Shown here one piece after another: positions 34,062 through 46,278 of a DNA stretch of 64,000 bases (the stretch's first letter is position 1; the number at the start of each line of letters is the position of its first letter). Source of the DNA: Capsicum annuum (Eukaryota; Streptophyta; Magnoliopsida; Solanales; Solanaceae); assembly GCF_002878395.1 (NCBI RefSeq), contig NC_061120.1, forward strand, positions 113,632,907 to 113,696,906, in the 5' to 3' direction. The notes beneath the pieces are model-generated. The model searched no databases, was not told the origin of the DNA, and worked only from the letters and a program-made list of their open reading frames with translations. A program made the translations under genes and the position numbers.

Positions 34062-36418
34062 TGATGCCTCAGAAAAATTTTATGTTAAGATCTCGGATGA
34101 AAATGTGTTGAATTCTGTTCTTTATCGTGATTAATAATTTTTCTATGTGGAATTTCTAGATATACGACCCCTCATCACGAGAGCATCGAATAAGCTTTCC
34201 AACGATATGTGATCATCCAAAACGGACACTCAAGCGATGAGTTAGGATCATTTCGATCTAACCGTGAACAATGGTGAACAGTAAATGTGCAGGAAAAAAA
34301 TACTAAGGCCAGGCGAATTTTAGGGTCAACTTCAAACGATCATAACTCCTTGTACATAATGATCTGGGTGAGCTACTATATATCAACACAAATCTCTGAA
34401 AGTCCTCTTTCCAATGAAATTGATTTCATCTAATTTGGCCATCGGAGAAAAAAGTTATAGTCGATCAACTTTAGCCTATCAAAATAGTCCACCAAAGGAT
34501 AGATTTAATATTATTTGATTTTTAAGGGTATTTTGGCCATTCCCACTCAACTCCATCCGGGTAACCATGGATTTAAGACCATCAAGAACATTCAATAGCT
34601 CATTTTTCTCCAAAATTTCCTAAGGCTCAAACCCCAAACCTACTACTCCAAATTTCATCCTTCTATGTCTCTTGATTGAACCATAGAAATTTTAAATTGA
34701 TTTGGGATTCGAGTTGATCATGTTAAGGGCTTCGAGAAGCAACTTTTATTTCCGTAAATAATGTTTTGGAGTCAGAAGTTTATATTTATCTTCCATTTTT
34801 AGGTATGTCGGGCTTTGAACAAGATTATTCTTTCGATCTTGTGCCCGATATTTTTGTTGAATTACATTGACATAAGATTTTACATATTTTATCATGAATT
34901 GGAAATATGGTTTTATATCTTATATTATTATCCTTGAGCTATGGGATTATGTCATCCGATATGTGTATGATGTTGAGATGGAATTATGTCCAAAAAGTAT
35001 TTGATTATGAGAGTATGATGATTTAATTTGTTAAGCCTTGACTTATACTATCATTCCACTATTTCCTTATTATAAATTTATAATTGATATTGTAAATTCT
35101 ATATCCCTACTATGGGTTGATGTCTCAAGTACCTTTAAATGAGAGTTGGATGGCAAATTGAGAAATGTTGATATTGAAGTTGCAATAAGTCTTGGTATTT
35201 TCCGAATGGTTTTGATGAGTTAAATTATTGAAAATATTATGTATGGAATCTTCATATCCTTGTCCAAATGTCGAGTCGGTTATGGTTCAATGCATTGATA
35301 CCTTGTTGATGTCGAGGAAGATTAAAATGTTTTGAGCTAAAATGTGTCGAGTTAGGAATCCACAAATTGATATGATTTGATAATGAGAAAGAGATTTGAT
35401 TTGGTCTTTATGATAGACCCTTGTGATATTGTGGTGGATTTCCTAATGGGTTCTGAGCTTGTCGAGGAGTAGTACTTAGCACCGAGAGGGAAATTTGGTA
35501 TTTCCCTAAACCTATGTGCCACCGTAGGGTTGTTTGATGATGATATTATTGGCCAGAGATCCCAATTATGATTATTGTTGTTTTAAGGTCATACTCCCTG
35601 GCAAAGAGTATGATGCTCCCACCAATGGGGGTTTTAAACATTGCTATTCCATGTAGCTCACGTGGGATTATCGGTTATAGAAAACTCCCCTGTCCATAAG
35701 AGTCATGTTTATTGAAATACCGAGTCACTCCGAGTTTTGATGTGGTAAGTCAAGTTTCTTATGATGATCTATAATGATTATGAGTTTTCTCCTACATTTC
35801 CTATCTAAGATGTTATGAGTTGCATGATTCAATGTCACTCAAGCAAGGCGTGTCATTATGGTCTGTATGTACATTTTTATGAAATTGATGATATTATTTA
35901 TATTTTGCTTACGCCCCCATATACTCAGTACATATCTTGTGCTAACCCACATATTTCTCTATGGGCTACATTCTTACCATGATATAGGTTCAGGTACTCA
36001 GTCGCAGTCGTGATAGTGATACCCGAGTGTCGCATCTACGTTCCTTAAGTGGTGATTCCTCATGGTTTGAGGACCAAGTTGCTAGTTTTGGTGCTATTAT
36101 TTTGTGATCCCTTTGGTCTGTTGAGTCAGTTGGGGGTTTGTCCTAATGACTCGTTCATTTTGTTCTATAGAGGCTATGTTAAACTAGTGTATTGTTGGGT
36201 TGGTTTGTGTATAGACATTCCATATATGTATAGTCTAATGATATTTTGTGCCATGTGCGATGTGATATGATATGTACTTATATATATATCCTTAGCATAG
36301 CATGTATGTTGTTGTGTTGGAACCCAAGGGTAGTGTTTTGTCTTAAAGGGTTAGCTTGAGGCTACGTGTAGCCTTGGGCACCGTGTGGCATCTCGGGATG
36401 ATATTTTGGGGTGTTACA
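34062..36418 (+). repeat. G3 5' LTR (2357 bp)
   Basis: Starts TGTGATGCCTC and ends GGGGTGTTACA. Inverted repeats at 35487-35507, 35589-35613, 35623-35643 and 35649-35665. A (TA)n run lies near 36281. Confidence 0.95.
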
Positions 36419-36421
36419 AAC

Positions 36422-36435
36422 TTGGTATCAGAACC
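36422..36435 (+). promoter_or_regulatory. G3 primer-binding site
   Basis: TTGGTATCAGAACC, the initiator-tRNA-Met complement with one change, begins three bases after the LTR. Confidence 0.85.
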
Positions 36436-36495
36436 TAAGGTTGTGAAGAGTCCTAGGGAGTTTGACAAGCCACGTTACGTAGAGTCTTGAGCATC

Positions 36496-36515
36496 GGTGT
36501 GTAGCGTGCCACACC
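36496..36515 (+). other. G3 leader hairpin
   Basis: GGTGTG and CACACC form a perfect 6-bp stem around the 8-base loop TAGCGTGC, 73 bases after the primer site. The loop is one base away from a perfect GCGCGC palindrome. Confidence 0.6.
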
Positions 36516-36632
36516 TATGATCAAGAGGCTGCGGGGCATTCTAGGAAAAGTCATTTCTTTCTTTCTATAAGAGTCTATCATGCTTACAACTATTTTCTTC
36601 TTATGTTAATTCGTGCATTCTTATGAAAAAAA

Positions 36633-37816
36633 ATGCCTACACGTCGAGCTCGTGGAAACAATAACCAACCTCAACCCGTTGATTCGTTACATGAGATGGT
36701 ATCCCATGCCAAATTTTGAGTAGCTTTTCAGATGCTAGCCCGGTAGTTACCACCAATACTCAGGCCAATGCTTCACCTACGCAGGAAAATGATTCGGCAG
36801 CAGCATGAATTCATGACTTTATGCGAATGAATCCGCTAGAGTTTCATAGGTGGAGAGTAGGTGAGGACCCGCATATGTATATTGATGAAATGAAGAAAAT
36901 TACACAGATTATGCACGTGACCAAGAAAGAAAGTATGGAGCTGGCTTCTTATCGATTGAAGGATGTTGCCTATGATTGGGTGCAGATATAGAATAAGGGT
37001 AGAGAGGAAGATACCGCTCTGGTGACTTGGCAATTATTCCAAGATGCTTTCTTCGATAGATTCTTTCCTCTTGAGTTACGGGAAGCTAAGATAGAGAAGT
37101 TTATAAATTTGAGACAAAGCTCTATGTCAGTTAAGGAGTATTGTCTTAAGTTTAATCAGCTATCAAAGTACGCTCCTAATATGATGGTTAACTCGAGGAC
37201 TAGTTTGAGCAAGTTTCTAACTGGGGTGTCGAGTTATGTGGTGAAAGAATGTAGATCTGCTATGATCAACTGGGAGATTGATCTTTCTAAGTTAATGATT
37301 CATGCCCAACAGATTGAGTCAGACAAGATATAGGAAAGCGAAAGAGTAAGAGGGATTAAGAGAGTCAGATCGGAGCAACATGGGTCTGGTCAGACTAGAT
37401 TCTCTAGAGAGAGTCGCCCTCAGTTTTAGAGAAGTCCATTTATACCTGCGCCTTCCTCAGCTAGTGCTCCTATATATTGGGGAAGCTAGGAGCTCTGGAA
37501 TAGATCAGTACCTTCTAGGTCTCAGGGCAGTCTAAGCAACTGGCCTCATCTTCCTTCGTGTGCTCAATATAGTAAAGACCATTTTAGGGAGTGTTATATG
37601 GGGAAGTGGGCCTGTTTTGGTTGTGGAAAGTTGGGCCACATACTTAGAGACTGCCCGTATGCCAGACAGCAGAGTCGTGATGCCCGTCCCCAAAACCAGG
37701 CTACTAGTGCCCTGCCTCCCGCAACCCATCCAGTTCCTCCTCAGGGTGCTTCATCTAGTACTGCTGGCGGTCAACGCCAGAATCATTTCTATGCTATACC
37801 ACCTCGTCATGAGTAG
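36633..37816 (+). pseudogene. G3 gag
   Basis: Starts MPTRRARGNNNQPQPVDSLH at 36633. A frame-shifted stretch follows, then a long reading DPHMYIDEMKKITQIMHVTK, with a stop near 36990 (WVQI-NKG). The frame 37022-37333 reads RFFPLELREAKIEKFINL and the usual capsid sequence. The zinc knuckle CFGCGKLGHILRDC (37613-37654) has all four ligands and sits in open frame 37598-37816. Three or more stops and at least one shift block full translation. Confidence 0.85.
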
Positions 37817-37830
37817 GAGGACTCTCCCAA

Positions 37831-38330
37831 TGTTGTTATTGGTAGACTCTGTGTTTTCTATTTTGATGTCTATGTGTTGATGGACCCCAGTTTGAGTTTT
37901 TATTAGGTGACACCTCTGGTTGCTGTAAATTTTAAAACAAATCCTGAACTAATTCTGAGCCTATTTTGGTTTCTACTCCGATAGAAGAGTCTGTCATTGC
38001 TAAGCGGGTGTATAAGAAATATCCCATTACTGTCTTTCATCGGGTTATGTATGTTGATTTGATTGAGCTAGATATGGTTGACTTTGATATCATTCTGGGT
38101 ATGGATTGGCTTCACTCATGCTATGTGTCTATTGATTGTCGTGCCCGTATGGTCAAGTTTCAGTTTCTTAATGAACCTATCCTCGAATGGTCCGAGAGTT
38201 CTGTGATTCCTAAGGGTCGTTTCATATCCTATCTCAAAGCTAGGAAGTTGATTTCCAAGAGTTGCATCCCCCATTTGGTTTGGGTTAAAGACACTAAGTC
38301 TAAAACCCCGACCATTTAGTCAATTAATGT
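37831..38330 (+). pseudogene. G3 protease, active site damaged
   Basis: The active-site region reads VLMDPSLSFY, then a stop where VTP follows in relatives: the Asp is kept, but the Gly two residues later is Ser. The later part is open at 37966-38319 with ELDMVDFDIILGMDWLHSCY and FQFLNEPILEW. Confidence 0.8.
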
Positions 38331-39180
38331 TGTTAATGAGTTTTTTGATATCTTTATGGAATATCTCCCTGGAGTACTTCTTCATCAAGAGATAGAGTTT
38401 GGGATTGACCTTCTTCTCGATACTCAACCTATTTCTATTCCTCCATATCGCAGGCTCCCGTGGAACTTAAAGAGTTGAAGGAGCAATTGAAAGATCTTTT
38501 AAACAAAAGCTTTATCAAACCTAGTGTGTCCCCGTGGGGTGCACCTGTCCTGGTTGTGCATAAGAAATATGGTTCTTTGCAGATGTGTATTGATTACCGG
38601 CAGCTTAATAGGGTTACTATCAAGAATAAATATCCTCTTCCTCGAATTGATGATTTATTTGATCAATTGCAAGGTGCGAGCTACTTTTTGAAGATAGACC
38701 TCCGATTCGATTATCACCAACTTAAGGTTAGGGAATGTGATATCCCCAAGACAGCCTTTTGAACTCGTTAAGGTCATTTTGAATTTCTAGTGATGTCTTT
38801 TGGGTTAACTAATGCTCCAGCGGCTTTCATGGATCTTATGAACCATGTATTTCGGCCATATTTGGATTTATTTGTTATAGTATTCCTTGATGATATACTT
38901 ATTTACTCCCGAAGTGAGGGTGATCATGCGGATTATCTTCGAATCATGTTGGAAACTCTTCAAACTCATCGGTTGTATGCTATGTTCAGTAAGTATGAGT
39001 TCTGGATAAACTCTGTAGCCTTTTTGGGTCATGTTGTTTGTTTCGAAGGTATTAGAATTGATCCTCAAAAGATAGAGGCTATAAAGAGTTGGCCTAGACT
39101 ATTTCTCCTTTTGATATTTGAAGTTTCTTAGGTCTAGCTGGTTATTATTGTCGTTTTGTTGAAGAGTTTTCATCTATTGC
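38331..39180 (+). pseudogene. G3 reverse transcriptase
   Basis: Frame 38460-38762 has [39 protein letters not shown] and [14 protein letters not shown]. After two stops, frame 38790-39131 has [17 protein letters not shown] and the catalytic [10 protein letters not shown], then [17 protein letters not shown] frameshift at about 39100 breaks the link to RNase H. All catalytic residues I can recognise are present; the defects are nonsense and frame only. Confidence 0.85.
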
Positions 39181-39187
39181 GTCTCCT

Positions 39188-39700
39188 ATGACCCGTTTGA
39201 CCCAAAAGAAAGTGAAGTTCCTATGGTCCGAATCTTGCGAGAAGATTTTTCAGAAGTTGAAGACTCGACTCACTTCTGCCCCTGTGTTGGCTTTGCCTGA
39301 TGGTGTTGATGGTTTTGTGGTGTATTGCGATACTTCTAGAGTCGGTTTGGGTTTTTTATTGATGCAAAAGGGCAAGGTTATAGCTTATGATTCCAGGAAG
39401 CTAAAGCCTCACGAGAAGAATTATCCTACCCATGACCTTGAATTAGCTGCTGTGGTTTTGTCTTTGAAAATCTGGAGACATTATTTGTATGGTGTCCATG
39501 TCGACGTCGTCACAGACCATAAGAGCTTGTTGTATGTATTCACCCAAAAGGAGTTAAATCTTAGGCAGAGACAATGGTTAGAACTACTGAAAGACTATGA
39601 TATGAGCGTGCTATATCATCTGGGCAAGGCCAATCTAGTAACAGATGCCCTTAGTCGAAAATCCATGGGTAGCGTAGGACATGTGGAGATTGGTAAGTAG
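39188..39700 (+). pseudogene. G3 RNase H
   Basis: An open 170-codon frame: [74 protein letters not shown] and [13 protein letters not shown]. The DEDD acidic residues appear intact. A single TAG at about 39698 separates it from the integrase frame. Confidence 0.85.
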
Positions 39701-39703
39701 GAG

Positions 39704-41155
39704 TTGGCCCGTGAGGTACATCATTTGGCTAGATCAGGGGTTAGGTTGTTTAGTGATGCTGAGGGTAGTATGGGAGTGCAAACTGGTTCCGAATCCTCTT
39801 TAGTTTCGGAACTGAAGGATAAGCAAGACAGGAATCCTACCTTGGTCAGGTTAAAAGAGTCAGTTAAAGACCAAAAGGAGGAGGTTTTCTCCCAAGGGGG
39901 AGATGGCGTTTTGAGACTCCGAGAAAGATTATGTGTTCCTGATGTTGATAACTTGAAGCATAGGATTATGGAGGAAGCGCATGGTACGCGATACTCCATC
40001 TATCCTACTGCTACCAAGACGTACCATGATTTGCGGGGAATCTATTGGTGGAACGGTATGAAGAGAAACATAGCAGAATTTGTGGCGAAGTGCTTCATGT
40101 GTCAACAGGTTAAAATAGAGAATCAAAGGCCCAATGGTGTGATGCAAGAGTTTAGCATTCCTACTTGGAAGTGGGAAGAAGTTAATATGGACTTCATAGT
40201 TGGTTTGCCTCCTTCTCATCGCCATCATAATTTGATTTGGGTTGACGTAGATCGGCTGACGAAATCAGCTCATTTCTTACCTGTGCATTCATTGTATACA
40301 GCTGAAGATTATGCTAGAATATATATTCGGGAACTCATCAGACTTCACGGAATCCCTTTGGCTATTATTTCTGACAGAGGTACTCAATTTTGGAAATCTT
40401 TCCAGAAGTGTTTCGATACCCAAATTCATTTAAGTTCTTCTTTCCATCCGCAAATAGATGGTCAGGCCGAGTGGACCATTCAAACTTTAGAAGATATGTT
40501 GAGGGCTTGTGTGCCTGATTTTAAAGGTAGTTTGGATAAGAACTTAGGATTAATCGAGTTTGCTTACAATAACAGTTTTCATGCTACTATTGGAATGGCC
40601 TTGTTTGAAGCTTTGTATGGTAGAAGGTGTAGATCACCCATTGGTTGGTTTGAAGTTGGTGAGGCTACCGCGACTAGACCGGATGCGGTGTTCGAGGCCA
40701 TGGAGATGGTTAAGTTTATTTGGGAAAGGTTGAAAGCCGCCCAAAGTCATCAAAAATCATACGCAGATGTAAGAAGGAAAGACCTTGAATTTGATGTTGG
40801 TGATTTAGTATACTTGAAAGTTTTACCCATGAAAGGGGTAAAGAGATTTGGGAAGAAAGGGAAACTAAGTCCCCGTTACATTGGTCCCTATAAGATTGTG
40901 GATTGCATTGGGAAGGTAGCGTATAAGGTTGAATTGCCCGCGGAGTTACCTAACGTCCATCCGATTTTCCATGTTTCTATGCTTAAGAAGTCTATTGGTG
41001 ATTCTGTTGTGATTGATCATTCTGAAAGCTCGGGTATTCAAGATAGTCTTTCATATGAAGAGATTCCGTTTGAGGTTTTTGACTTTCAATTTCGTAGGTT
41101 AAGAAACAAGGAAGTTCCTTTGGTTAAAGTGCTTTGGCGAAATCAATCCGTGTAG
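39704..41155 (+). CDS. G3 integrase, longest open frame in the window (483 codons)
   Basis: The frame has no ATG of its own here; it is the continuation of pol after one TAG. Order: linker, zinc finger (AHGTRYSIYP ... CFMCQQVK), core, C-terminal domain (GKLSPRYIGPYKI, HPIFHVSMLKKSIGD), chromodomain-like start (FEVFDFQFRRLRNKEVPLVK). Catalytic acids: MDFIVGL, SDRGTQF and GQAEWTIQTLED are all present. Two oddities: the second His of the zinc finger is Tyr, and four residues normally after GTQF are deleted. A TAG at 41153-41155 ends the frame inside the chromodomain-like module; the module's last motif (ATWEAKAD) follows directly. The protein would insert element DNA into chromatin; it is probably inactive. 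Confidence 0.85.
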   Translation: MAREVHHLARSGVRLFSDAEGSMGVQTGSESSLVSELKDKQDRNPTLVRLKESVKDQKEEVFSQGGDGVLRLRERLCVPDVDNLKHRIMEEAHGTRYSIYPTATKTYHDLRGIYWWNGMKRNIAEFVAKCFMCQQVKIENQRPNGVMQEFSIPTWKWEEVNMDFIVGLPPSHRHHNLIWVDVDRLTKSAHFLPVHSLYTAEDYARIYIRELIRLHGIPLAIISDRGTQFWKSFQKCFDTQIHLSSSFHPQIDGQAEWTIQTLEDMLRACVPDFKGSLDKNLGLIEFAYNNSFHATIGMALFEALYGRRCRSPIGWFEVGEATATRPDAVFEAMEMVKFIWERLKAAQSHQKSYADVRRKDLEFDVGDLVYLKVLPMKGVKRFGKKGKLSPRYIGPYKIVDCIGKVAYKVELPAELPNVHPIFHVSMLKKSIGDSVVIDHSESSGIQDSLSYEEIPFEVFDFQFRRLRNKEVPLVKVLWRNQSV

Positions 41156-41410
41156 AGTGCTACTTGGGAAGCCAAAGCGGATATGCACGCCAAATATCTC
41201 CACCTCTTTCCTACGAATTCTGAGCATGTCAAAGGTATCGTTCTTGTTTGATTTAATCCTTATTGCTATGTTTATCTTGGCTTATGTGTTTTCTACGATA
41301 TCCAAAAAAATCTAGAATGGAGTATATGCTTGGGAAAGATGATTTTTCTCTATATACTCATTTTCATAGTATTTTTGACCTACCTATCAGCATTCGAGTA
41401 TGAATTTTTC

Positions 41411-41424
41411 GAAGGGGGAGATGA
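41411..41424 (+). promoter_or_regulatory. G3 polypurine tract
   Basis: GAAGGGGGAGATGA stands directly before the 3' LTR. Confidence 0.85.
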
Positions 41425-43791
41425 TGTGATACCTCGAAAAAATTTTCTGTTAAGATCTCGAATGAAAATGTGTTGAATTCTGTTCGTTATCGTGATTAAT
41501 AAGTTTTTTGTGTTGAATTTCTCGATATGCAACCCTTCATCGCGTAGATCATTGAATAAACTTTCCAACAATATGTGGATCATCCAAAATGGACACTCGA
41601 GCGATGAGTTATGATCATTCTGATCTAACCGTGAACAGTGGTGAACAGTAAATGTGCAGGAAAAAATACTGAGGCCAGACGAATTTTAGGATCAACTTCA
41701 AATGATCATAACTCCTTGTACATAATGATCTGGGTGAGCTACTATATATCAACAAAAATCTCTGAAAGTCTTCTTTCCAATGAAATTGGTTTCATCCAAT
41801 TTGGCCATCGAAGCAAAAAGTTATGATCGATCTACTTCCGCCTATCAAAACAGTCCACCAAAGGACAAATTTGACATTATTTGATTTTTAAGGGTATTTT
41901 AGTCATTTCCACTCCAATTCAACCGGGTAAACCATTAATTTAAGTTCATTAAGAGAATTCAATAGAGAATTTTTCTCCAAAATTTCCTAAGGCTCAAACT
42001 CCAACCCTACTACTCCAAATTTCATCCTTCTATATCTCTTAATTGAACCGTAGAAATTTTAAATTGATTTGGGATTCGAGTTGATCATGTTAAGGGTTTT
42101 GAGAAGCACAGTTTATTTTCGTGAATAAAGTTCCGGAGTCGAAAGTTCATATTCATCTTCCAATTTTAGGAATGTGGGTCTTTGAACAAGATTATCCTTT
42201 CGATCTTGTGCCCGGTATTTTTGTTGAACTATATTGACAAGAGATTTTACATGTTTTACCATAAATTGAAAATATGGTTTTATATCTTATATTATTGTCC
42301 ATGAGCTATGGGATTATGTCATTTGATATGTGTATGATATTGAGATGGAATTATGTCCAAAAAGTATTTGATTATGAGAATATGATGATTTAATTTGTTA
42401 AGCCTTGATTTATACTATCATTCCACTATTTCCTTATTATGAATTTATAATTGATATTGGAAATTCTATATCCCTACTATGGGTTGATGTCTCAAGTACA
42501 TTTAAATGAGAGTTGGATGGCAAATTGAGAAATGTTGATATTGAAGTTGCAATGAGTCTTGGTATTTTCCGGATGATTTTAATGAGTTAAATTGTTGAAA
42601 ATATTATGTATGGAGTGTTCATATCCTTGTCCAAATGTCGAGTCGGTTATGGTTCAATGCATTGATACCTTGTTGATGTTGACGAAGATTAAAATGTTTT
42701 GAGCTAAAATATGTTGAGTTAGGAATCGACAAAATGATATGATTTGATAAATGAGAAACAGATTTGATTTGGTCTTTATGATAGACCCTTGTGATGTTGT
42801 GGTGGATTTCCTAACGTGTTCTGAGCTTGTCGGGGAGTAGTACTTAGCACCGAGAGGGAAATTTGGTATTTCCCCAAACCTATGTGGCATCGTAGGATTG
42901 TTTGATAATGATATTATTGGCCAGAGAGCCCGATTGTGATTATTGCAGTTTCAAGGTCGTACTCCTTGGCAAAGAGTATGACACTCTCGCCAACGGGGGT
43001 TTCAAACGTTGGTATTCCACGTAGCTCACGTGGGGTTTTCATTTATAGGAAACTCCCCTGTCCATAAGAGTCATGTTTATTGAAATATCGAGTCATTTTG
43101 AGTTTTGATGTGGTAAGTCAAGTTGCCTATGATGATCTATAATGATTTATGAGGTTTTTCTCCTACATTTCCTATCTTAGATGTTATGAGTTGCATGATT
43201 CAATGTCACTCAAACCAGGTGTATCATTATGGTCCGTATGTACGTTTTTACAAAATTTATGATATTATTTATATTTTGCATGCGCCCCCATATACTCAGT
43301 ACGTATCTTGTGCTGACCCACATATTTCTCTATGGGCTACATTCTTACCATGATGTAGGTTCAGGTACTCAGCCGCAGCTGCGACAGTGATACCCGAGGG
43401 CCACATCTACGTTCCTTCAGTGGTGAGTCCTCATGGTTCGAGGACCAATTTTCTAGTTTTGGTGCTTTTGTTCTGTGATCCCTTTGGTCTGTTGAGTCAG
43501 TTGGGGGTTTGTCCCAATGGCTCGTTGATTTTTCTGTATTGAGGATATGTTAGACTAGTGTATTAATGGGTTGGTTTGTGTATAGACATTCCATATATGT
43601 ACAGTCTAACGATATTCCATGCATTGTGCAATGTAATATGATGTGTACTTATATATATATATCCTTAGCATAGCGTGTATGATGTTGCGTTGGAACCCAA
43701 GGGTAGTGTTTTGTCTTAAAGGGTTTGCTTGTGGCTACAATTAGCCTTGGGCACCGTGTGGCATCTTAGGATGATATTTTGGGGCGTTACA
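41425..43791 (+). repeat. G3 3' LTR (2367 bp)
   Basis: Starts TGTGATACCTC and ends GGGGCGTTACA, followed by TTTAG (43792-43796). Inverted repeats at 42855-42875, 42990-43012 and 43017-43033 correspond to those of the 5' LTR, with compensating changes. Confidence 0.95.
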
Positions 43792-43796
43792 TTTAG

Positions 43797-43969
43797 ATTA
43801 GGGTGTGTTTTATTTTTAACGAATGGGGCATTTAATATTTATTTGGATTTTTCTATTAAAAGAACCGTATGTGTGAAAAAAATTCTAACAATGAGGGTAA
43901 ATTTGATCCCAAAGTATGAAATCAAGGGTAAATTTGACCCAAAATTAAACTCAAAATTATTTTTCATTA
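43797..43969. repeat. short repeat with AGGGTAAATTTGA motifs between G3 and G4
   Basis: Contains AGGGTAAATTTGA twice (about 43897 and 43924), a phrase I recognise as part of a common Solanaceae dispersed repeat. Its left part probably lies before G3 (33950-34061) and its right part after G4 (52808 on). Class not determined. Confidence 0.35.
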
Positions 43970-44586
43970 TGTCCCGACTCGAATAGGGGCCCTGGCTGTG
44001 ACGAGCATTCCCGAACCCGAAGGCCCAAAACGCCCTCTGTCTATCTGGTAATCATGCACATAATTCATATAATCAAAGTAATACGGAATAGACACAATAA
44101 TACGGAAACATGGTCAACAATTTAAAATAGTTAAAGGCATGAAAACATGCCCAACAATATTTAATAAACATTTGCAACAGTCTGGGAAATATCTACTAAA
44201 ATACAATCTGAATAACTGGGACAAGGCCCCTAGCAGACCAAAAGCCATACTAAAATAAATACCCAAATGACTAGGCCTTCTGAAGCAAAGAAGGCTCACC
44301 AACTGAACTCTAAGACAACCCTGTCTGTAGACTCTATTGAGGATCTGGACCCCTAGACTTTGCCTCAATACCTGGGATAAAGGGGGGGAGGGTCAGCACA
44401 ATTGTACTGGCACGAGAAGCAATCCAAAGTAGAGTAATTGAACATATATATATATATATAATAAGTGAGAGAAAATGTTCATCAAACATTATTCATAAAA
44501 CAGTTTCTGAAAAACACATGGGCACCTTCTGAAAACATATAACCTGTCTGTAAATCTCAAACTCTAATCTGTGTATTACTTCTGAG

Positions 44587-44807
44587 TTAGGTGGTATCCC
44601 CTACAAGTCTGATATTCCACGGGTGATATGGAATCCGCCATTGACTCGGCAGAAAAGCCTACAACCTAAGTATACCGCAAGAGTTGGAGTTTCTGAATCT
44701 GATATGCCACACGACACTTAAGTCAGCATAAATATACCTGGGTCGGCAAACCACTGTTTTAGGCAATGAGTTGCTTGAACTCAAGCCCTCTTTAGGGAAC
44801 CACCTAA
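44587..44807. other. G4 LTR inverted-repeat block enclosed by a 9-bp stem
   Basis: TTAGGTGGT (44587-44595) pairs with ACCACCTAA (44799-44807), enclosing smaller inverted repeats, including ATTCCA/TGGAAT (44614-44634) and GAGTT/AACTC. The other LTR keeps the same pair at 51091-51099 and 51307-51315. Confidence 0.6.
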
Positions 44808-45784
44808 CATATCTGTATGCTCATTTTTACGCTTTTCTGTACATGCAACATTTTGAATATCTAAAATAATAATAGTCTGAAATGTCTGTTAGTCTGAGTC
44901 TGATATCACATTGGTATGAATTGGTATCATCATACCAAGACTTGCAAGTCATGATTTCTGACCCATAATACATTAAGCTAAATCTTTCATTTAAAGCATA
45001 ATTTAGACCACCAAAAAAATGCAACTGATATAGAAGATTTCGTGTTTCGAAATTCAAGTCAACATCATGCAAAAACTTCATCAACATATAGTGGTCTAGT
45101 GCCTTTAGAAAATCCATGCACTCTTTCATTACATGCATTATGAACATTAAACATTCATGCTAGATTTCCTTTTTAGTGATTTAAAACCACCTTTAAATCA
45201 TAACAAGAGTTCAATCATTTCATATAGTGCTTTTCAAGGATGCATTGCAAAACAATTCATATGCAATGAGAAATCTGAAAAATTCATAATCAGAGGGAAT
45301 TCACCGAAAATCATGCTCTCAACAAGAATTCATTCTTAAATACATGGTTTCATACATTCATATTCTCAAATCACTTTGGAGAAAGGTCAAAAGACCAAAA
45401 CAATGATGTTAAAACATTTAATACATGAATATATACATAGATTGAAAAACTCCATTCTAAAACATTATTTTTCTATGCCCATGAGAATTTAGGAAAACCC
45501 CGCGTACCTCTATTTCAGAAAATAATGGGTGCTTCTTGAAGCCTGTGGATTGGGGATTCCGAATCTCTAATCAATTTTAAAAACCCACGATTAAATCTTG
45601 ATTTATTTGGGTTCTTAGTTTGAAACCCTTGGGAGTGATCTTGAGAATTTTTAGATGAATGTGGATGTATTTTGGATAATTGGGGACTGAATTTCGTGTT
45701 TATGGCTGAATAAGGGTGGGAAAAGGACCATTTTACCCCAAAAACGGAGTGTTTAGGTCACTTGAAACCATAAGGTATGCACCT

Positions 45785-45875
45785 CATATGATATCGCCTA
45801 TATTTACATAGGTACCACATATGATATCGCCTGTATTTACATAGGCGCCGCATATGCTATCGCATATACTTTCCA
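45785..45875. repeat. 33-bp tandem repeat, three units, in G4 3' LTR
   Basis: CATATG starts each unit at 45785, 45818 and 45851. Each unit contains CATATGATATCGCCT or a close variant; the third is diverged. The matching array in the other LTR has four units. Confidence 0.8.
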
Positions 45876-46262
45876 GTGGCCATGTGTGATTGGTTAGGCG
45901 ATGCATACTACTTTGAAAGGCCATAACTTCTTGCTCGGGTGTTGGATTTTAGAAAAATTGGTATTGTTGGAAAGTTAACTTGAAGACCTATCATTTGACA
46001 CATAGTAGGCGCTCTAATTCGACATATACATAGAGTTATGGTCGATAGAAGATGACACAAATTACAATGTCTACTAAAACTTAATCGATTGAAATAGTTT
46101 CAACTCGTCCTTGAGTTGAAGGACCTCTATGGTCTAAATTCATGCTCAAATGGATTCACATACTACATAAACATGCCAAATTGGCATTGGATTTAAGGCT
46201 CTAGGATTATCAATGCATCAGAGTCATGGTTTTTATTCTAGCCCAAAATGCGGGGTGTTATA

Positions 46263-46278
46263 TTATCTTCCCCTTGGG
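46263..46278 (-). promoter_or_regulatory. G4 polypurine tract (minus strand)
   Basis: The minus strand reads CCCAAGGGGAAGATAA just upstream of the 3' LTR. Confidence 0.75.

Larger units (their letters stand above)
34062..43791 (+). mobile_element. full-length Ty3/gypsy chromovirus G3 (Tekay/Del-like)
   Basis: 9.73 kb with two complete LTRs (2357 and 2367 bp), perfect TTTAG duplication, tRNA-iMet primer site, gag with intact zinc knuckle, protease, RT, RNase H, integrase with chromodomain-like tail, and polypurine tract. It is the best-preserved element in the window, with the fewest stops per domain. In the first 380 LTR bases the two LTRs differ at roughly one base in ten by eye, and later stretches are closer, so it is not recent. 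Confidence 0.95.
43970..46262 (-). repeat. G4 3' LTR (2293 bp)
   Basis: Aligned with 50482-52802: shared CCGAACCCGAAGGCCCAAAA near the low end and CCCAAAATGCGGG near the high end. The terminal base pair at 46261-46262 is TA where the other copy has CA. It contains three 33-bp tandem units from 45785 and a (TA)n run at about 44444-44462. Confidence 0.9.

Noticed and set aside
39721..40228. Minus-strand frames of 92 and 99 codons
   Set aside because: They lie wholly antisense to the G3 integrase frame and mirror its codon structure.
44444..44462. (TA)n runs here, near 36281, 43650 and 56940 as functional sites
   Set aside because: Plain AT microsatellites, common in such DNA.
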